Shown here one piece after another: positions 16,827-26,560 of a DNA stretch of 32,683 bases. The position numbers and the translations under genes were made by a program. Location: NCBI RefSeq assembly GCF_004118635.1, contig NZ_SDGU01000040.1:1-32683 (forward strand). Direction: 5' to 3'. Under the pieces are notes generated by a model that was not told the origin of the DNA, ran no database searches, and saw nothing but the letters and a program-made list of their open reading frames with translations. Each line of letters opens with the position of its first letter. Positions within the stretch are counted from its first letter, which is position 1. Source of the DNA: Chlorobaculum sp. 24CR. Lineage in GTDB: Bacteria > Bacteroidota > Chlorobiia > Chlorobiales > Chlorobiaceae.

Positions 16827-18450
16827 GGGTCTGCTGAATAATGGTTAAATTGTTTTATGGTAATGAATTAAGTGGTATTTTTCGTATCTTGAATGCAAGG
16901 AAAAGCCTGAAAAAGCCCCAAAAACCCTGCACCTCGATACCGCCGATTCATGTACCAGCCGAAGTTTCAGCAGCTCACGTTCGAAAATTTCCATCTGCCG
17001 TTTGGTGGTAAACTCGATCCGGAAAACCGGTGGGTGAAGCTCGCCGACGTAATTCCCTGGCACGTCGCCGAGACGATGTATGCCAAAAACTTCATGTCGA
17101 AACGGGGCGCTCCTGCACTGACGGTTCGCATGGCGCTGGGATCCTTGATTATCAAGGAGAAGCTCGGCCTTTCGGATATCGAGACGGTCGAACAGATCAA
17201 GGAGAACCCGTATCTCCAGTTCTTTATCGGTCTTGAAACGTACCAGCATGCAGCGCCCTTCGATGCCTCGATGCTGACCCACTTTCGGAAGCGGCTGAAG
17301 CATACCGATCTGGCCGCGTTGCAGGAGGAACTCCTGCAACGCCATCTGGCTGAAGAGCGCAGGAAGGCTGAGGAAAGGAACCAGAATGACGACGGAGACG
17401 GTGGTTCCGGCAACAAGGGCAAACTCATCGTTGATGCCACCTGTGCTCCGGCAGACATCGCCTATCCGACCGATATTGGTCTGCTCAACGAAGCACGGGA
17501 AAAGACCGAGAAAATCATCGACCAGTTGTGTGCCAATGCTCCGCAGGAGTTGGGCAAGCCGAGGACGTATCGCAAGAAGGCCAGGAAAGCGTTTCTCTCG
17601 GCAATCATGAAGCGGAACCTGTCGAAAAAAGCGCTTCGTCGAGCCATTCGCCAGCAGTTGCAGTACATCGGTCGAAACCTGAAGCATATCGAAGCGCTCA
17701 GCGCCGTTGTACCGCTGACGGTTTTGGCGACGCGCTGGTATCGCGACCTGCTGGTGATCGATGAGCTGTATCGGCAGCAACAGGAAATGTACAAGAGTGA
17801 CAGGAAGAGCATCAGCGATCGAATCGTCAGCATCAGCCAGCCCCATGTCAGGCCGATCGTACGGGGCAAGGCCGCAGCCAGGACGGAGTTCGGCATGAAG
17901 CTCTCCATTAGCGTCGTCGACGGCATCAGCCTGCCGGAACGGATGAGCTGGAACGCCTACAACGAAGGCTGCGACTTGGTGCGGGATATCGAGCGATATC
18001 GCAAGCGCTACGGGCACTATCCCGAATCAGTCCATGCCGACAAGATCTACCGGACGCTGGCCAACCGGATGTGGTGCAAGGCACGAGGAATCCGGCTGAG
18101 CGGCGTGCCGCTCGGTCGGCCCCCGAAGGATGTTGAGAAGAACCGGGCCCGCCGACGGCAGATCAGGGAAGACGAAGGAGTCCGGAATGCAGTCGAAGGC
18201 ATGTTCGGTAAGGCGAAGCGCCGATACGGGCTGGGCCGGGTAATGGCGAGGCTTGCCGAGAGCAGTCTGAGTGTGGTCTCGATCACGTTCCTCGTGATGA
18301 ACTTGGACCGGCTGCTCGCCGCTCCTTTTTTGCGCCTGTTTGAATGGCTCCTTTTGGAGCTTGATGTAATCAGAAATTTGTTCGCGTACTCACCTCCCCG
18401 AGCGGCGATTGAGTGCCGCGGGGCGATGGCTTGAATTCTTCAGCAAACCC
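16827..18450 (+). mobile_element. Intact IS5-type insertion sequence, 1624 bp
   Basis: Terminal inverted repeats GGGTCTGCTGAATAA (16827-16841) and TTCTTCAGCAAACCC (18436-18450) match at 13 of 15 positions. Both ends are bordered by GAATTA (16821-16826 and 18451-18456), a 6-bp target-site duplication. A single full-length transposase gene fills the element. Intact ends, gene and target duplication suggest fairly recent insertion. The exact subgroup needs an IS database comparison. Confidence 0.92.
16950..18434 (+). CDS. IS5-family DDE transposase
   Basis: A 494-residue transposase. The N-terminal domain (RVKLADVIPW-type start, MYAKNFMSKRGAPALTVRMA, LGSLIIKEKLGLSDIETVEQ) is the helical DUF772-like DNA-binding region. 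The catalytic acids are the Asp in LIVDATCAPADIAYP (near 155), the Asp in ESVHADKIYRT (near 365) and the Glu in NAVEGMFGKAKRRYGLGR (near 417), which also carries the Y/R-E-K arrangement of IS5 transposases. A long charged linker separates the first two. The stop codon lies 2 bases before the right inverted repeat. No frameshift is visible, so it appears active. Confidence 0.95.
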   Translation: MYQPKFQQLTFENFHLPFGGKLDPENRWVKLADVIPWHVAETMYAKNFMSKRGAPALTVRMALGSLIIKEKLGLSDIETVEQIKENPYLQFFIGLETYQHAAPFDASMLTHFRKRLKHTDLAALQEELLQRHLAEERRKAEERNQNDDGDGGSGNKGKLIVDATCAPADIAYPTDIGLLNEAREKTEKIIDQLCANAPQELGKPRTYRKKARKAFLSAIMKRNLSKKALRRAIRQQLQYIGRNLKHIEALSAVVPLTVLATRWYRDLLVIDELYRQQQEMYKSDRKSISDRIVSISQPHVRPIVRGKAAARTEFGMKLSISVVDGISLPERMSWNAYNEGCDLVRDIERYRKRYGHYPESVHADKIYRTLANRMWCKARGIRLSGVPLGRPPKDVEKNRARRRQIREDEGVRNAVEGMFGKAKRRYGLGRVMARLAESSLSVVSITFLVMNLDRLLAAPFLRLFEWLLLELDVIRNLFAYSPPRAAIECRGAMA

Positions 18451-18499
18451 GAATTAAGGGCAAGCGGGGATTATTACTCCGGCAACAATAAATCGCAAT

Positions 18500-18785
18500 C
18501 ATCCCAAAAAGAAGAAGTTGGGCTAAAGCCATGATTTATTTTGTGTTATCCATAAACCCCGGACTGAAGTCCGGGGCAATTGTTTGACGCCTTTAATGGC
18601 CGGAGCAATAATAAGACGCTGTTACATTCAGGCGGGCTTTAGCCCGTCGGACATTTGGCTCTCTTACATTCATATTGCCCCGGCTTTCAAGCCGGGGAGA
18701 ACCTGTCAGAAAAAATCCCAGGGCTTTAGCCCAATTTCTTTCTGCGGAGGCATGTGCGATTTATTGTCGCCGAAGTAATAAAGAC
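18500..18785. repeat. Cluster of REP-like palindromes between the IS and lptD
   Basis: At least five short palindromes of two sequence types alternate: GGGCTAAAGCC (about 18520), CCCCGGACTGAAGTCCGGGG (18557-18576), CGGGCTTTAGCCCG (18633-18646), CCCCGGCTTTCAAGCCGGGG (18678-18697) and GGGCTTTAGCCC (18721-18732). All share the theme GGCTTTAGCC or CCGG-CTT-AAG-CCGG. They form a BIME-like mosaic with no coding sequence. Such families usually depend on a RAYT/TnpA(REP) transposase encoded elsewhere. Some of the hairpins may also end the lptD or transposase transcripts. Confidence 0.75.
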
Positions 18786-18845
18786 TGCGAGAAAGCCCAG
18801 GGTTTCGATTACGGCCTTGCGGCTTTCCCGCTTTTCGAGAGGAGA

Positions 18846-21629
18846 CTAATCCAGCGGCTGCACGATATTTCCGCCTCCCGCCTTCAGCTTCAAATATTTG
18901 AGGTTTGCCGGTTTCATGGCGATCTGGAACAGATACCCCTTGTGCTCGCCCGACGGCACCCACTGGGCGCTGAACTGGAAATCGTGCAGATCCCTGAAGA
19001 TCATGAGCGCCGGATAGACGAACTCATTGTTCGTCATATCGTAGCCGGTATTCAGGCCAACCTGCCAGTTCTTTGACAGCGCGAGTTGCGCGGCGGAGTT
19101 GAGAAGCGCCGTGGAGGAGGCTTCGAGCGGATTGCTCTTGTCGCTTATCAGGTAGATCGACATGCGCAACGACCAGGGCAGCGACGAACTGAATTTTGTC
19201 AGTTCATCGGTGTTGAACCGCTCCTTGTAGATCGCCTGCTCGACCGGCAGCGCCTTTTTCCTGACCAGCGACGCCTCACTGCCCTGGTTTTCATCCGAGG
19301 CAACCGGAGTATGCAGATGGCCGCTCATGCTCACGCTCATGTTGAGGAAGCCGTTGACGAAGCGGAGCAGCCCCTTGCCGTCGTCCATGGCGAGCTTGTC
19401 CACCCGGTCGCCGGTCGCCGGATCGTAGGTATAGAAGTCATAGGTCGCTCCGGCGCTGAACATCAGCGCGGGCGACAGAGCATTGCTCGACGCCGTCAGC
19501 ACCAGCGGCGCGACGGGAAACGAGTCTGCGGCGAAATTGTATCCGGACGATGCCGTCAGCGAGAGCAGTTGCACCGTTTTATAGCCAGCTCCGGCTCCCG
19601 CGCCGCTGCTATCTCCGTCGCCGTTCTCGTTCGACACCTCATTGCTCCGGAACTTGCCGTGAAACAGGTTCTGGAGGCTGATGCCGACGAATGTCCGTTT
19701 TTCAGGCACGTCAGCGTAAAGCGACTCCCCGAACCGGTTGTACCGCACCGTCTCGCCGGTATCCGGGTTCAGGTAGGAGTCGTAAATATCGTAACCGCTT
19801 CCCCTGTAATCGGGATTGTAGATAAATGAGACGGTCGGAATGAAGGTGTGGCGGATAGCGGTCAAACCGGTAAGCTTGTCGAGAAAGCCGGTATTCATCA
19901 CGCCGTAGAGCCGGGTCTGTGCATCGAGCGAAAAGACCGTCGTGGCGTAAGTTGCCGGCTCGTTGATGGTGTTCGTCACTTCTTCGCCACCGACGTACTC
20001 TTTGCTGACCGTGCTGTTGACCCGGTACTGGGAGAACGTCACCGCCGGAGTCAGGTTCAGGTACTTGAACAGCGTGGTCTGAATCTTGAAGGGAAGCTGA
20101 ATGCTGGTGGCGTTCAGATCATTCTGCTCCGTGACGGTTTTGCGAAGCGCCTGCACATTGATGCCCTGCGTGAACAACGCCCGGTACCCTGGCGAGAAAT
20201 CTTGCAGATAACCCAGCTCCAGCCCGGCATTGCCCGTGTAGAAATCGGTTTTGACTCCGTCGGCATCATCGAACTGACCGCTGCCCGACAGGGTTGGCTG
20301 CAAGAAAAAGCGTGAACGCCAGTCCACCTCCGGAGAAGCAAGGCGTGGACGGAACAGGTAGATGCGGTTCTGGTAGAGCGATGCCGTGGCGGTTTGGGTC
20401 AACTCGTCGGTCGAGAGATTGTCCACTCGCTGGTAGCCAACCATCAACACCCGGTTGTTCTCGTCCCACGACTTTGAAAACGATGCGTATGAAGTCGCCT
20501 GGTCGGTAACGAGGTTTTCGGGATCGATTGAGGTGTTGCTGTAATAGCGATCACCACCCAGATACTGAAGATTGGCATCGAGCCTGGCGGTGGGATCAAA
20601 CTGCTGATGGTGCTCGATCCGTAAATCGCGGTTGTTATAGCGGGCATAATCGGGGTCGCCCTGGCTGTTCAGAATGATCTTTTCATACTCCCCCGAAATC
20701 GAACCGCTGTAGAGATCACCGTTTTGATAACGGAACCGCTCGCCAAGCCGCCAGCTTCCCTTGAACGAAATATCGCCTTCGAGCCGCAGGTCGGCATAGT
20801 CGTTGATCGCCCAGAAGTAGCCGAGATTCGACAAGGTGGTGCCGAGATCGCCACTACTGCCAATCCGGGGAAACAGAAAGCCCGACGCCCGCTTGTTGGA
20901 GATCGGCGCCGACATGTAGGGCAGGTAGAGCACCGGCAGCGCCGGCAGGCGCATGTGGAAGATTTCCGGATGAATGTACATCACGAACGGCCGGGAAATG
21001 AGGCGGTCATCCGGAATGATTTTCATGTGTTTGCCCGCAAACCAGTAGTGCGGCTCTTCGAGGTCGCAGGTGGTGTAAACGCCATCCTCGATATAAATCT
21101 CTCCGGAGGGCATGTACCTGACATTCTTGCCTGAATAGATAGCCTGATCGCTCCCTCCGGAATAGATATCCCGATCGCTCTTCGACGACATATCCGACGC
21201 CGTGCCGATCCGGGTCTTGTAGTTGTAGGTCATCGTTTCGGCGCTGAACGACCCATCCTTGTCGGTATAGACGGGAAGCTCGGCGGGGTGGCCAAGGGAG
21301 TCACGCGACGCCATGGCGCGCGCGGTGGATTTGGCCTGCTCGATGGTGATTCTCGGACCTTCGATGCGGCTGCCCCTGTAATTGACTTTCGCCTTGCCGA
21401 ACAGGTCTGCGGTACGCTTGTTGATGTTGTAGATCAGCGAATCCTTCGCCGTATAGACAACGGTAGAGTCGAGATCGTCAGGCTTTTTCGACAGGCTGTC
21501 GGGCGGCGCGTCACCTTGCGCTTTTTGCGGTTTCGACGCACTTTCGCCCGCTCGCAGCGGCACAATCCCCTCGAAAGACTGCACGAGGAGCAAAAGAGTC
21601 AGAAGTTTGATTGACTTGGTGAATTTCAC
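18846..21629 (-). CDS. lptD: LPS-assembly outer-membrane protein LptD (OstA)
   Basis: A 927-residue outer-membrane protein. A signal peptide (FTKSIKLLTLLLLVQSF...PLRA) starts at the GTG at 21629. An OstA/LptA-like beta-jellyroll domain near residues 50-190 follows (SLIYNINKRTADLFGKAKVN, RIEGPRITIEQ). The rest is a long beta-barrel, with LPALPVLYLPYMSAPISNKR and SGFLFPRIGSSGDLGTTLS at the domain junction, and alternating aromatic strands to the C-terminus. LptD with LptE inserts lipopolysaccharide into the outer leaflet. The frame runs upstream to an ATG at 21737, but that would put 36 hydrophilic residues before the signal peptide, so the GTG is preferred even without a good Shine-Dalgarno sequence. 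It is longer than E. coli LptD, as is usual in Bacteroidota/Chlorobiota. Confidence 0.88.
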   Translation of the reverse strand: MKFTKSIKLLTLLLLVQSFEGIVPLRAGESASKPQKAQGDAPPDSLSKKPDDLDSTVVYTAKDSLIYNINKRTADLFGKAKVNYRGSRIEGPRITIEQAKSTARAMASRDSLGHPAELPVYTDKDGSFSAETMTYNYKTRIGTASDMSSKSDRDIYSGGSDQAIYSGKNVRYMPSGEIYIEDGVYTTCDLEEPHYWFAGKHMKIIPDDRLISRPFVMYIHPEIFHMRLPALPVLYLPYMSAPISNKRASGFLFPRIGSSGDLGTTLSNLGYFWAINDYADLRLEGDISFKGSWRLGERFRYQNGDLYSGSISGEYEKIILNSQGDPDYARYNNRDLRIEHHQQFDPTARLDANLQYLGGDRYYSNTSIDPENLVTDQATSYASFSKSWDENNRVLMVGYQRVDNLSTDELTQTATASLYQNRIYLFRPRLASPEVDWRSRFFLQPTLSGSGQFDDADGVKTDFYTGNAGLELGYLQDFSPGYRALFTQGINVQALRKTVTEQNDLNATSIQLPFKIQTTLFKYLNLTPAVTFSQYRVNSTVSKEYVGGEEVTNTINEPATYATTVFSLDAQTRLYGVMNTGFLDKLTGLTAIRHTFIPTVSFIYNPDYRGSGYDIYDSYLNPDTGETVRYNRFGESLYADVPEKRTFVGISLQNLFHGKFRSNEVSNENGDGDSSGAGAGAGYKTVQLLSLTASSGYNFAADSFPVAPLVLTASSNALSPALMFSAGATYDFYTYDPATGDRVDKLAMDDGKGLLRFVNGFLNMSVSMSGHLHTPVASDENQGSEASLVRKKALPVEQAIYKERFNTDELTKFSSSLPWSLRMSIYLISDKSNPLEASSTALLNSAAQLALSKNWQVGLNTGYDMTNNEFVYPALMIFRDLHDFQFSAQWVPSGEHKGYLFQIAMKPANLKYLKLKAGGGNIVQPLD

Positions 21630-21939
21630 GGGCGGATCATGCTGGGTTAGCGGGCGCTGATGATGTTCGTCATGCAAATCAGAACATGAATATATGAAAC
21701 CTTTCGCCTTAATCGATACCTCTCCGGAACAACTCATGCCACGGAAGTGAGCAGAGAATGGCTCCGGGAGATGGGGAATTGACCGAAAGGTTTCTATATT
21801 TTATGACAAAATCCCTGTGTCGGCTTTTGGCCATCACGCATCCGGCAACGGGCAAACGACTCACAACAGCTCCAGGAGAGCACAGGCTGTCAGTTCCCGA
21901 CAGAACGGCAGCGCTCTCCACAACTCTTTGCAACGCTTT
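21630..21939. other. Divergent spacer between lptD and trpB
   Basis: Some 310 bases without a supported gene. A short frame at 21758-21943 has no tryptophan codons, so it is not a trp leader peptide. The trpB frame stays open upstream to 21817, but that extension is low-complexity and not TrpB-like. Confidence 0.5.
21779..21807 (+). promoter_or_regulatory. Candidate trpB promoter
   Basis: TTGACC (21779-21784), 17 bases, TATGAC (21802-21807), about 133 bases before the trpB ATG. The -35 box is strong and the -10 box moderate. No attenuator-like alternating hairpins were recognised. Confidence 0.4.
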
Positions 21940-23142
<1,203 letters not shown>

Positions 23143-23150
23143 AAAAACAT

Positions 23151-23218
23151 TGTAGGGACGGGTTTTGTGCCCGTCCGTTGCCGGGCGGCCACAAGAGCCG
23201 CCCCTACAAGTAAAAAAT
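23151..23218. repeat. Dispersed hairpin repeat downstream of trpB
   Basis: TGTAGGG at the left and CCCCTACA at the right enclose two inner hairpins, ACGGGTTTTGTGCCCGT and GGGCGGCCACAAGAGCCGCCC. Clover-leaf palindromes of this GTAGGG...CCCTAC type are typical dispersed, non-autonomous repeats in many bacterial genomes. It begins 9 bases after the trpB stop, so it may also act as its terminator. Confidence 0.65.
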
Positions 23219-23230
23219 CACATTTTCCTC

Positions 23231-23259
23231 TTGCATCGAATCGGCTGTTTCCCTACATT
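23231..23259 (+). promoter_or_regulatory. Promoter of the first tRNA-Gly gene
   Basis: TTGCAT, 17 bases, TACATT, ending 18 bases before the tRNA. The second copy keeps the same spacing, which supports the call. Confidence 0.75.
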
Positions 23260-23277
23260 AAGCCCACTTAACCAGAT

Positions 23278-23353
<76 letters not shown>

Positions 23354-23361
23354 ACGATAAA

Positions 23362-23387
23362 AGCCTCCGGATTCGGAGGCTTTTTTT
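23362..23387 (+). terminator. Rho-independent terminator of the first tRNA-Gly
   Basis: GCCTCCG (23363-23369), a 4-base loop, CGGAGGC (23374-23380), then seven T residues. Confidence 0.92.
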
Positions 23388-23446
23388 GTTTTCTGGCGAT
23401 TCGTGACGCTCCCGACGTATCGGGTCTGCCGCCGACAAGTCACAGC

Positions 23447-24034
23447 TCAGTCGCAGGTAGCCGACCCCCGTCTCTTTCTGAAAACCTGACCGAACAACAC
23501 CCCGGTACCGAGAAGGGTCAGCGTAGTCGGCTCAGGAACCGGAGTTCCAAAAGCCTGGACTTCGGATATAGCGTAGCTGTTGTCGCCTCCCGTTGCATAC
23601 ACACGAAGGTATTTTGCATTGACCGGCGTGAAGTTGATCTCCGTCTGGTTGAAAGTATCCATCCCCCACCCTATGTTGCCACTGCTTGCCGCAATAGTAT
23701 AGAGCGACGACCAGTCCGAGCCGTTCAGCGAGTAATCGATGCGATAGCTATCGTTGTTATCCACCTGGATCAGCATGTCATCGACCGAATAAACGGAATT
23801 GAATTGAAAGGTAAACGTCGGCGTCAGCCCGTTCCAGTAAACGTTCGTGTTGTTCGTCCACCCTGTTCCTTCCGCAGGTATAGCTCCATTGGTCAGTAGC
23901 GAGACATTGTTGTTATAAGTGCCTGTGCCTGTAACGCTGAGGACGGGTATCTGCGCCGCATGGGCTGTTGAAAGCGTACTCGTGGCGAGCATGGCGGTCA
24001 AAAGCACTGCTCTGGCCGACAGACTTTTCTGCAT
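23447..24034 (-). CDS. PEP-CTERM surface protein with a discoidin-like domain
   Basis: A 195-residue exported protein. The signal peptide is residues 1-27 (MQKSLSARAVLLTAMLATST...AHA). Residues 30-163 form a beta-rich domain with the pattern of an F5/8 type C (discoidin) carbohydrate-binding sandwich: LTNGAIP, TFTFQFNSVYSVDDMLIQVD, YRIDYSLNGSDWSSL, ISEVQAFG. The C-terminus is a textbook PEP-CTERM sorting signal: VPEP at 166-169, a hydrophobic stretch (TLTLLGTGVLFGQVF) and a basic tail RKRR. In known systems an exosortase (EpsH) cleaves this tag and links the protein to exopolysaccharide or the surface. Start 24034 has a strong ribosome-binding site (AAAGGAG). It is enclosed by the two tRNA-Gly units. 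No exosortase gene is in the window. Confidence 0.92.
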   Translation of the reverse strand: MQKSLSARAVLLTAMLATSTLSTAHAAQIPVLSVTGTGTYNNNVSLLTNGAIPAEGTGWTNNTNVYWNGLTPTFTFQFNSVYSVDDMLIQVDNNDSYRIDYSLNGSDWSSLYTIAASSGNIGWGMDTFNQTEINFTPVNAKYLRVYATGGDNSYAISEVQAFGTPVPEPTTLTLLGTGVLFGQVFRKRRGSATCD

Positions 24035-24447
24035 ATGTTCTCCTTTCAAAAAGAGTTAACCGAGAGGGTCAAATTTCTTGAGATGACTCATGACCTGAAT
24101 GGCCCATACGTCCGCAACTACCTCAACGCTGTTCAGCTTTCAGGATGACGCCGGACTTCACTGCGTTGAGAGCAAAAGAATGAAAGCGCCTTTATTACGT
24201 GCATAATACAAAACTTTTTTCACGCATCAATAAACAAGCTCTATAAATCACCACCGAAAGAATACAAACGTATGCTGCTCAGGGAAAGTACTGGCCCGGA
24301 AGAGCTGTTGGCTAATGTTGGCTAAAGGAAGGCGACACTGAAGGATCGAGACCGCCCTTGAATGGCAGTCCAATGCAGAGCCGTTTGTCTTTGGCGAATG
24401 CGTTCTGCGACCGTCCCCCGGCAGGTCACAAAAAATTCACCAACCTG
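24035..24447. other. Spacer between the PEP-CTERM gene and the second tRNA-Gly
   Basis: About 410 bases without a supported gene. The part next to the PEP-CTERM start is AT-rich and probably holds its promoter; the distal half is GC-rich. I found no transposase remnant and no clear hairpin. Confidence 0.5.
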
Positions 24448-24476
24448 TTGCACGAAAAAAGATTTTTCCCTATACT
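24448..24476 (+). promoter_or_regulatory. Promoter of the second tRNA-Gly gene
   Basis: TTGCAC, 17 bases, TATACT, 18 bases before the tRNA. The spacer sequence differs from the first copy but its length is the same. Confidence 0.75.
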
Positions 24477-24494
24477 AAGCCCACTTAACCAGAT

Positions 24495-24570
<76 letters not shown>

Positions 24571-24574
24571 TCAA

Positions 24575-24600
24575 AAAGCCTCCGAATCCGGAGGCTTTTT
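24575..24600 (+). terminator. Rho-independent terminator of the second tRNA-Gly
   Basis: AGCCTCCG (24577-24584), loop AATC, CGGAGGCT (24589-24596), continuing into T residues. The A-rich left flank could let it work in both directions, also ending the NACHT-gene transcript. Confidence 0.9.
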
Positions 24601-24673
24601 TGGTTTATGGCGATTGGGGACAAAGGCCAGTCAGCCCAGCCAAATCCTGACCCGCCACTCTCAGCCGCAACGG

Positions 24674-26539
24674 TCAGCCATCAACCCCCAGCTTCTGGCG
24701 TAACGTTTTGATGGCATCTTCCACTTGCTCACGATACCATATATCCTTAAAAGACTTAAACGACGAAACTTGCGACTCCCGCAACTTGAGCGTCTTTTCG
24801 TCCGGCCATTTGTCGGCCAAAGCCCTGAGTGCAGTGCTACGGGGATCATCGTCGTCATCCTGAACAGCGCGGGTTTCGAGAAGTTTACGAGTGTTCTCTT
24901 CTGGCCATTTGTAGGCTAAAGCTTCAAGCGCGGTGTGCCGAGGATATTCGTGCTTATCTTGGACGGCTCGTTGTTCGAGAAGTTGCCGAGTGTTCTCGTC
25001 CGGCCACTTGTAAGCTAACGCCTCAAGCGCGGCCTTGCGGGGATTCCAATGATTATCCAGAACAGCACGTTGTTCGAGAAGTTGCCGAGTGTTCTCATCT
25101 GGCCACTTGTAAGCTAACGCCTGAAGTGCAGCACCACGAGGACTACCATCTTTATCGTGAAAGACTCGTTGTTCAAGAAGCAGTCGAATGTTATCGTCTG
25201 GCCATTTCTCTGCTAATGCATAAAGCGCAACACATCGAGGTTCATTGTGTTCATCTTGAATAGCTCGTTGTTCAAGCAATTGTCGAGTATCTTTGTCCGG
25301 CCACTTATTAACCAAAGCCTGAAGCGCTTCGCTACGAGGGAAATCATCATGATCCTGAATAGCACGTTGTTCGAGAATTTGCCGAGTATACTCGTCTGGC
25401 CACTTGTCTGCCAATTCCTCAAGCGCACCGTTACGGGTGCCCTCGTTACTATCCTGTACGGAGCGTAGTTTGAGGAGGTGTCGAGTGTTGTCGTCTGGCC
25501 ACTTGTTTGCCAAGACCTGAAGTGAACTTCTACTTACAAACATTGATTGATCGCTGGTTAAAGCTTCAATAGCATCTCGTTGGGGGCGAGCATTGGCTAA
25601 GAAATGCGGCCATCGCCATTGAGCGTCAGAAAATATGATGGCCCATTGCATTGTTTCTGGATATGAGAGAGTGCCAGGCCATCGTTCTCCAAGTTCCCGG
25701 CCTGCTGTTAGTAAAGCTTTCGATAAGCTCATGGATGAAATTGGTTCTTTTTCTGCCTCGAATGCCTTGTTCGCTTTTTTCCAAAGCAACTCACCACATG
25801 CGTTCAATCTAGATGTTGTCCTGACTTCGCTTAAACACCAAATCGCCAACGGCAACTCCGGTAAAGGTGTTTTACCATCCCACTCTTCCAATTCTGTCCG
25901 CGCTGCCAAATGCTCCACAATCTTGCCAACGAATTGCTCGTCAATCTGCCCGCAGATCAAACGCAGCACTTCTCGCCAGTCGTCGTCGCGGCAGTGTTTA
26001 TCAAACAAGTCGATCAATCCGTTTTCATCCAGCGTTTTGGCGATGTTGAACTGGTGGACGATGTCGGCGGCGCAGAAGTATTCGAGGAAGGTGCGGTGGA
26101 CGAAGGCGTAGCTGTCCGCGCCGACGAAGCAGAGGATGAAGTTGCGTTGCCGCAACTGCTCCACGAGCGCTCGGGCGACGGCGCGGGCCTGCGTGAAGCG
26201 CAGTTCGGTGCAGAGATATGCTTCGATAATGGCGGTGAGCGTGTCGCCGTCGATCATGTTACCCTTCAGTCCGCCGGGCGTGGTCTGCATGTGCGCGGCG
26301 ATGCGGCGGAGGATATCGCCCTTTTCGCGCAGGCCGATTTCAGCGCTGATGCCTGGAAAATCCGCCAGCGCCCGCTCGGTGTCCCACTGGTGCAAGAGCA
26401 CGCGCGACGCCTGGGCGTAGAGGTCGGCGCGGTCTCGCGGCAACTCCTGATTGCGGTTCAGGATGGCCATCATCGTCAAGAGCAGCGGGTTGCCCGCCAG
26501 CATGGCGATGGACTTCGAGTCGCCAATCGCCTTCTGCAA
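24674..26539 (-). pseudogene. C-terminal half of the interrupted NACHT protein: NTPase end plus 33-residue repeats
   Basis: This is the in-frame continuation of the gene at 26561-28042 after a single TAG codon. The apparent start at 26539 is only a TTG inside the domain, with no ribosome-binding site. Residues 1-200 complete the NACHT module and its helical extension (SIAMLAGNPLLLTMMAILNR, ELPRDRADLYAQASRVLL, FVHRTFLEYFCAADIVHQF). A variable region follows, then eight 33-residue helical repeats (24788-25504), and a short tail ending KTLRQKLGVDG. In NLR-like defence proteins the repeat end usually senses the trigger. Alone this half lacks the nucleotide-binding P-loop and could not work as an ATPase. 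The DNA from about 24700 to 25900 is visibly richer in A and T than the N-terminal half, suggesting a different history for the sensor part. Confidence 0.85.
24788..25504 (-). repeat. Eight 99-bp coding repeats (33-residue HEAT-like units)
   Basis: Each unit reads roughly KWPDENTRQLLEQRAVQD, then four to six variable residues around a conserved PR, then ALEALA and a residue before the next KWPD. The period is exactly 99 bases (for example 25008 to 25107). Units 5-7 from the N-terminal end are nearly identical, which suggests recent tandem expansion or gene conversion. The pattern resembles HEAT-like repeats found in bacterial NACHT proteins. Confidence 0.9.
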
Positions 26540-26560
26540 CCGCTCGCGCTTCGGCGCGGC

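Noticed and set aside
24788-25504. Regularly spaced repeats that could suggest a CRISPR array
   Set aside because: The 99-bp period is in frame, both conserved and variable parts are coding, and they form 33-residue protein repeats.
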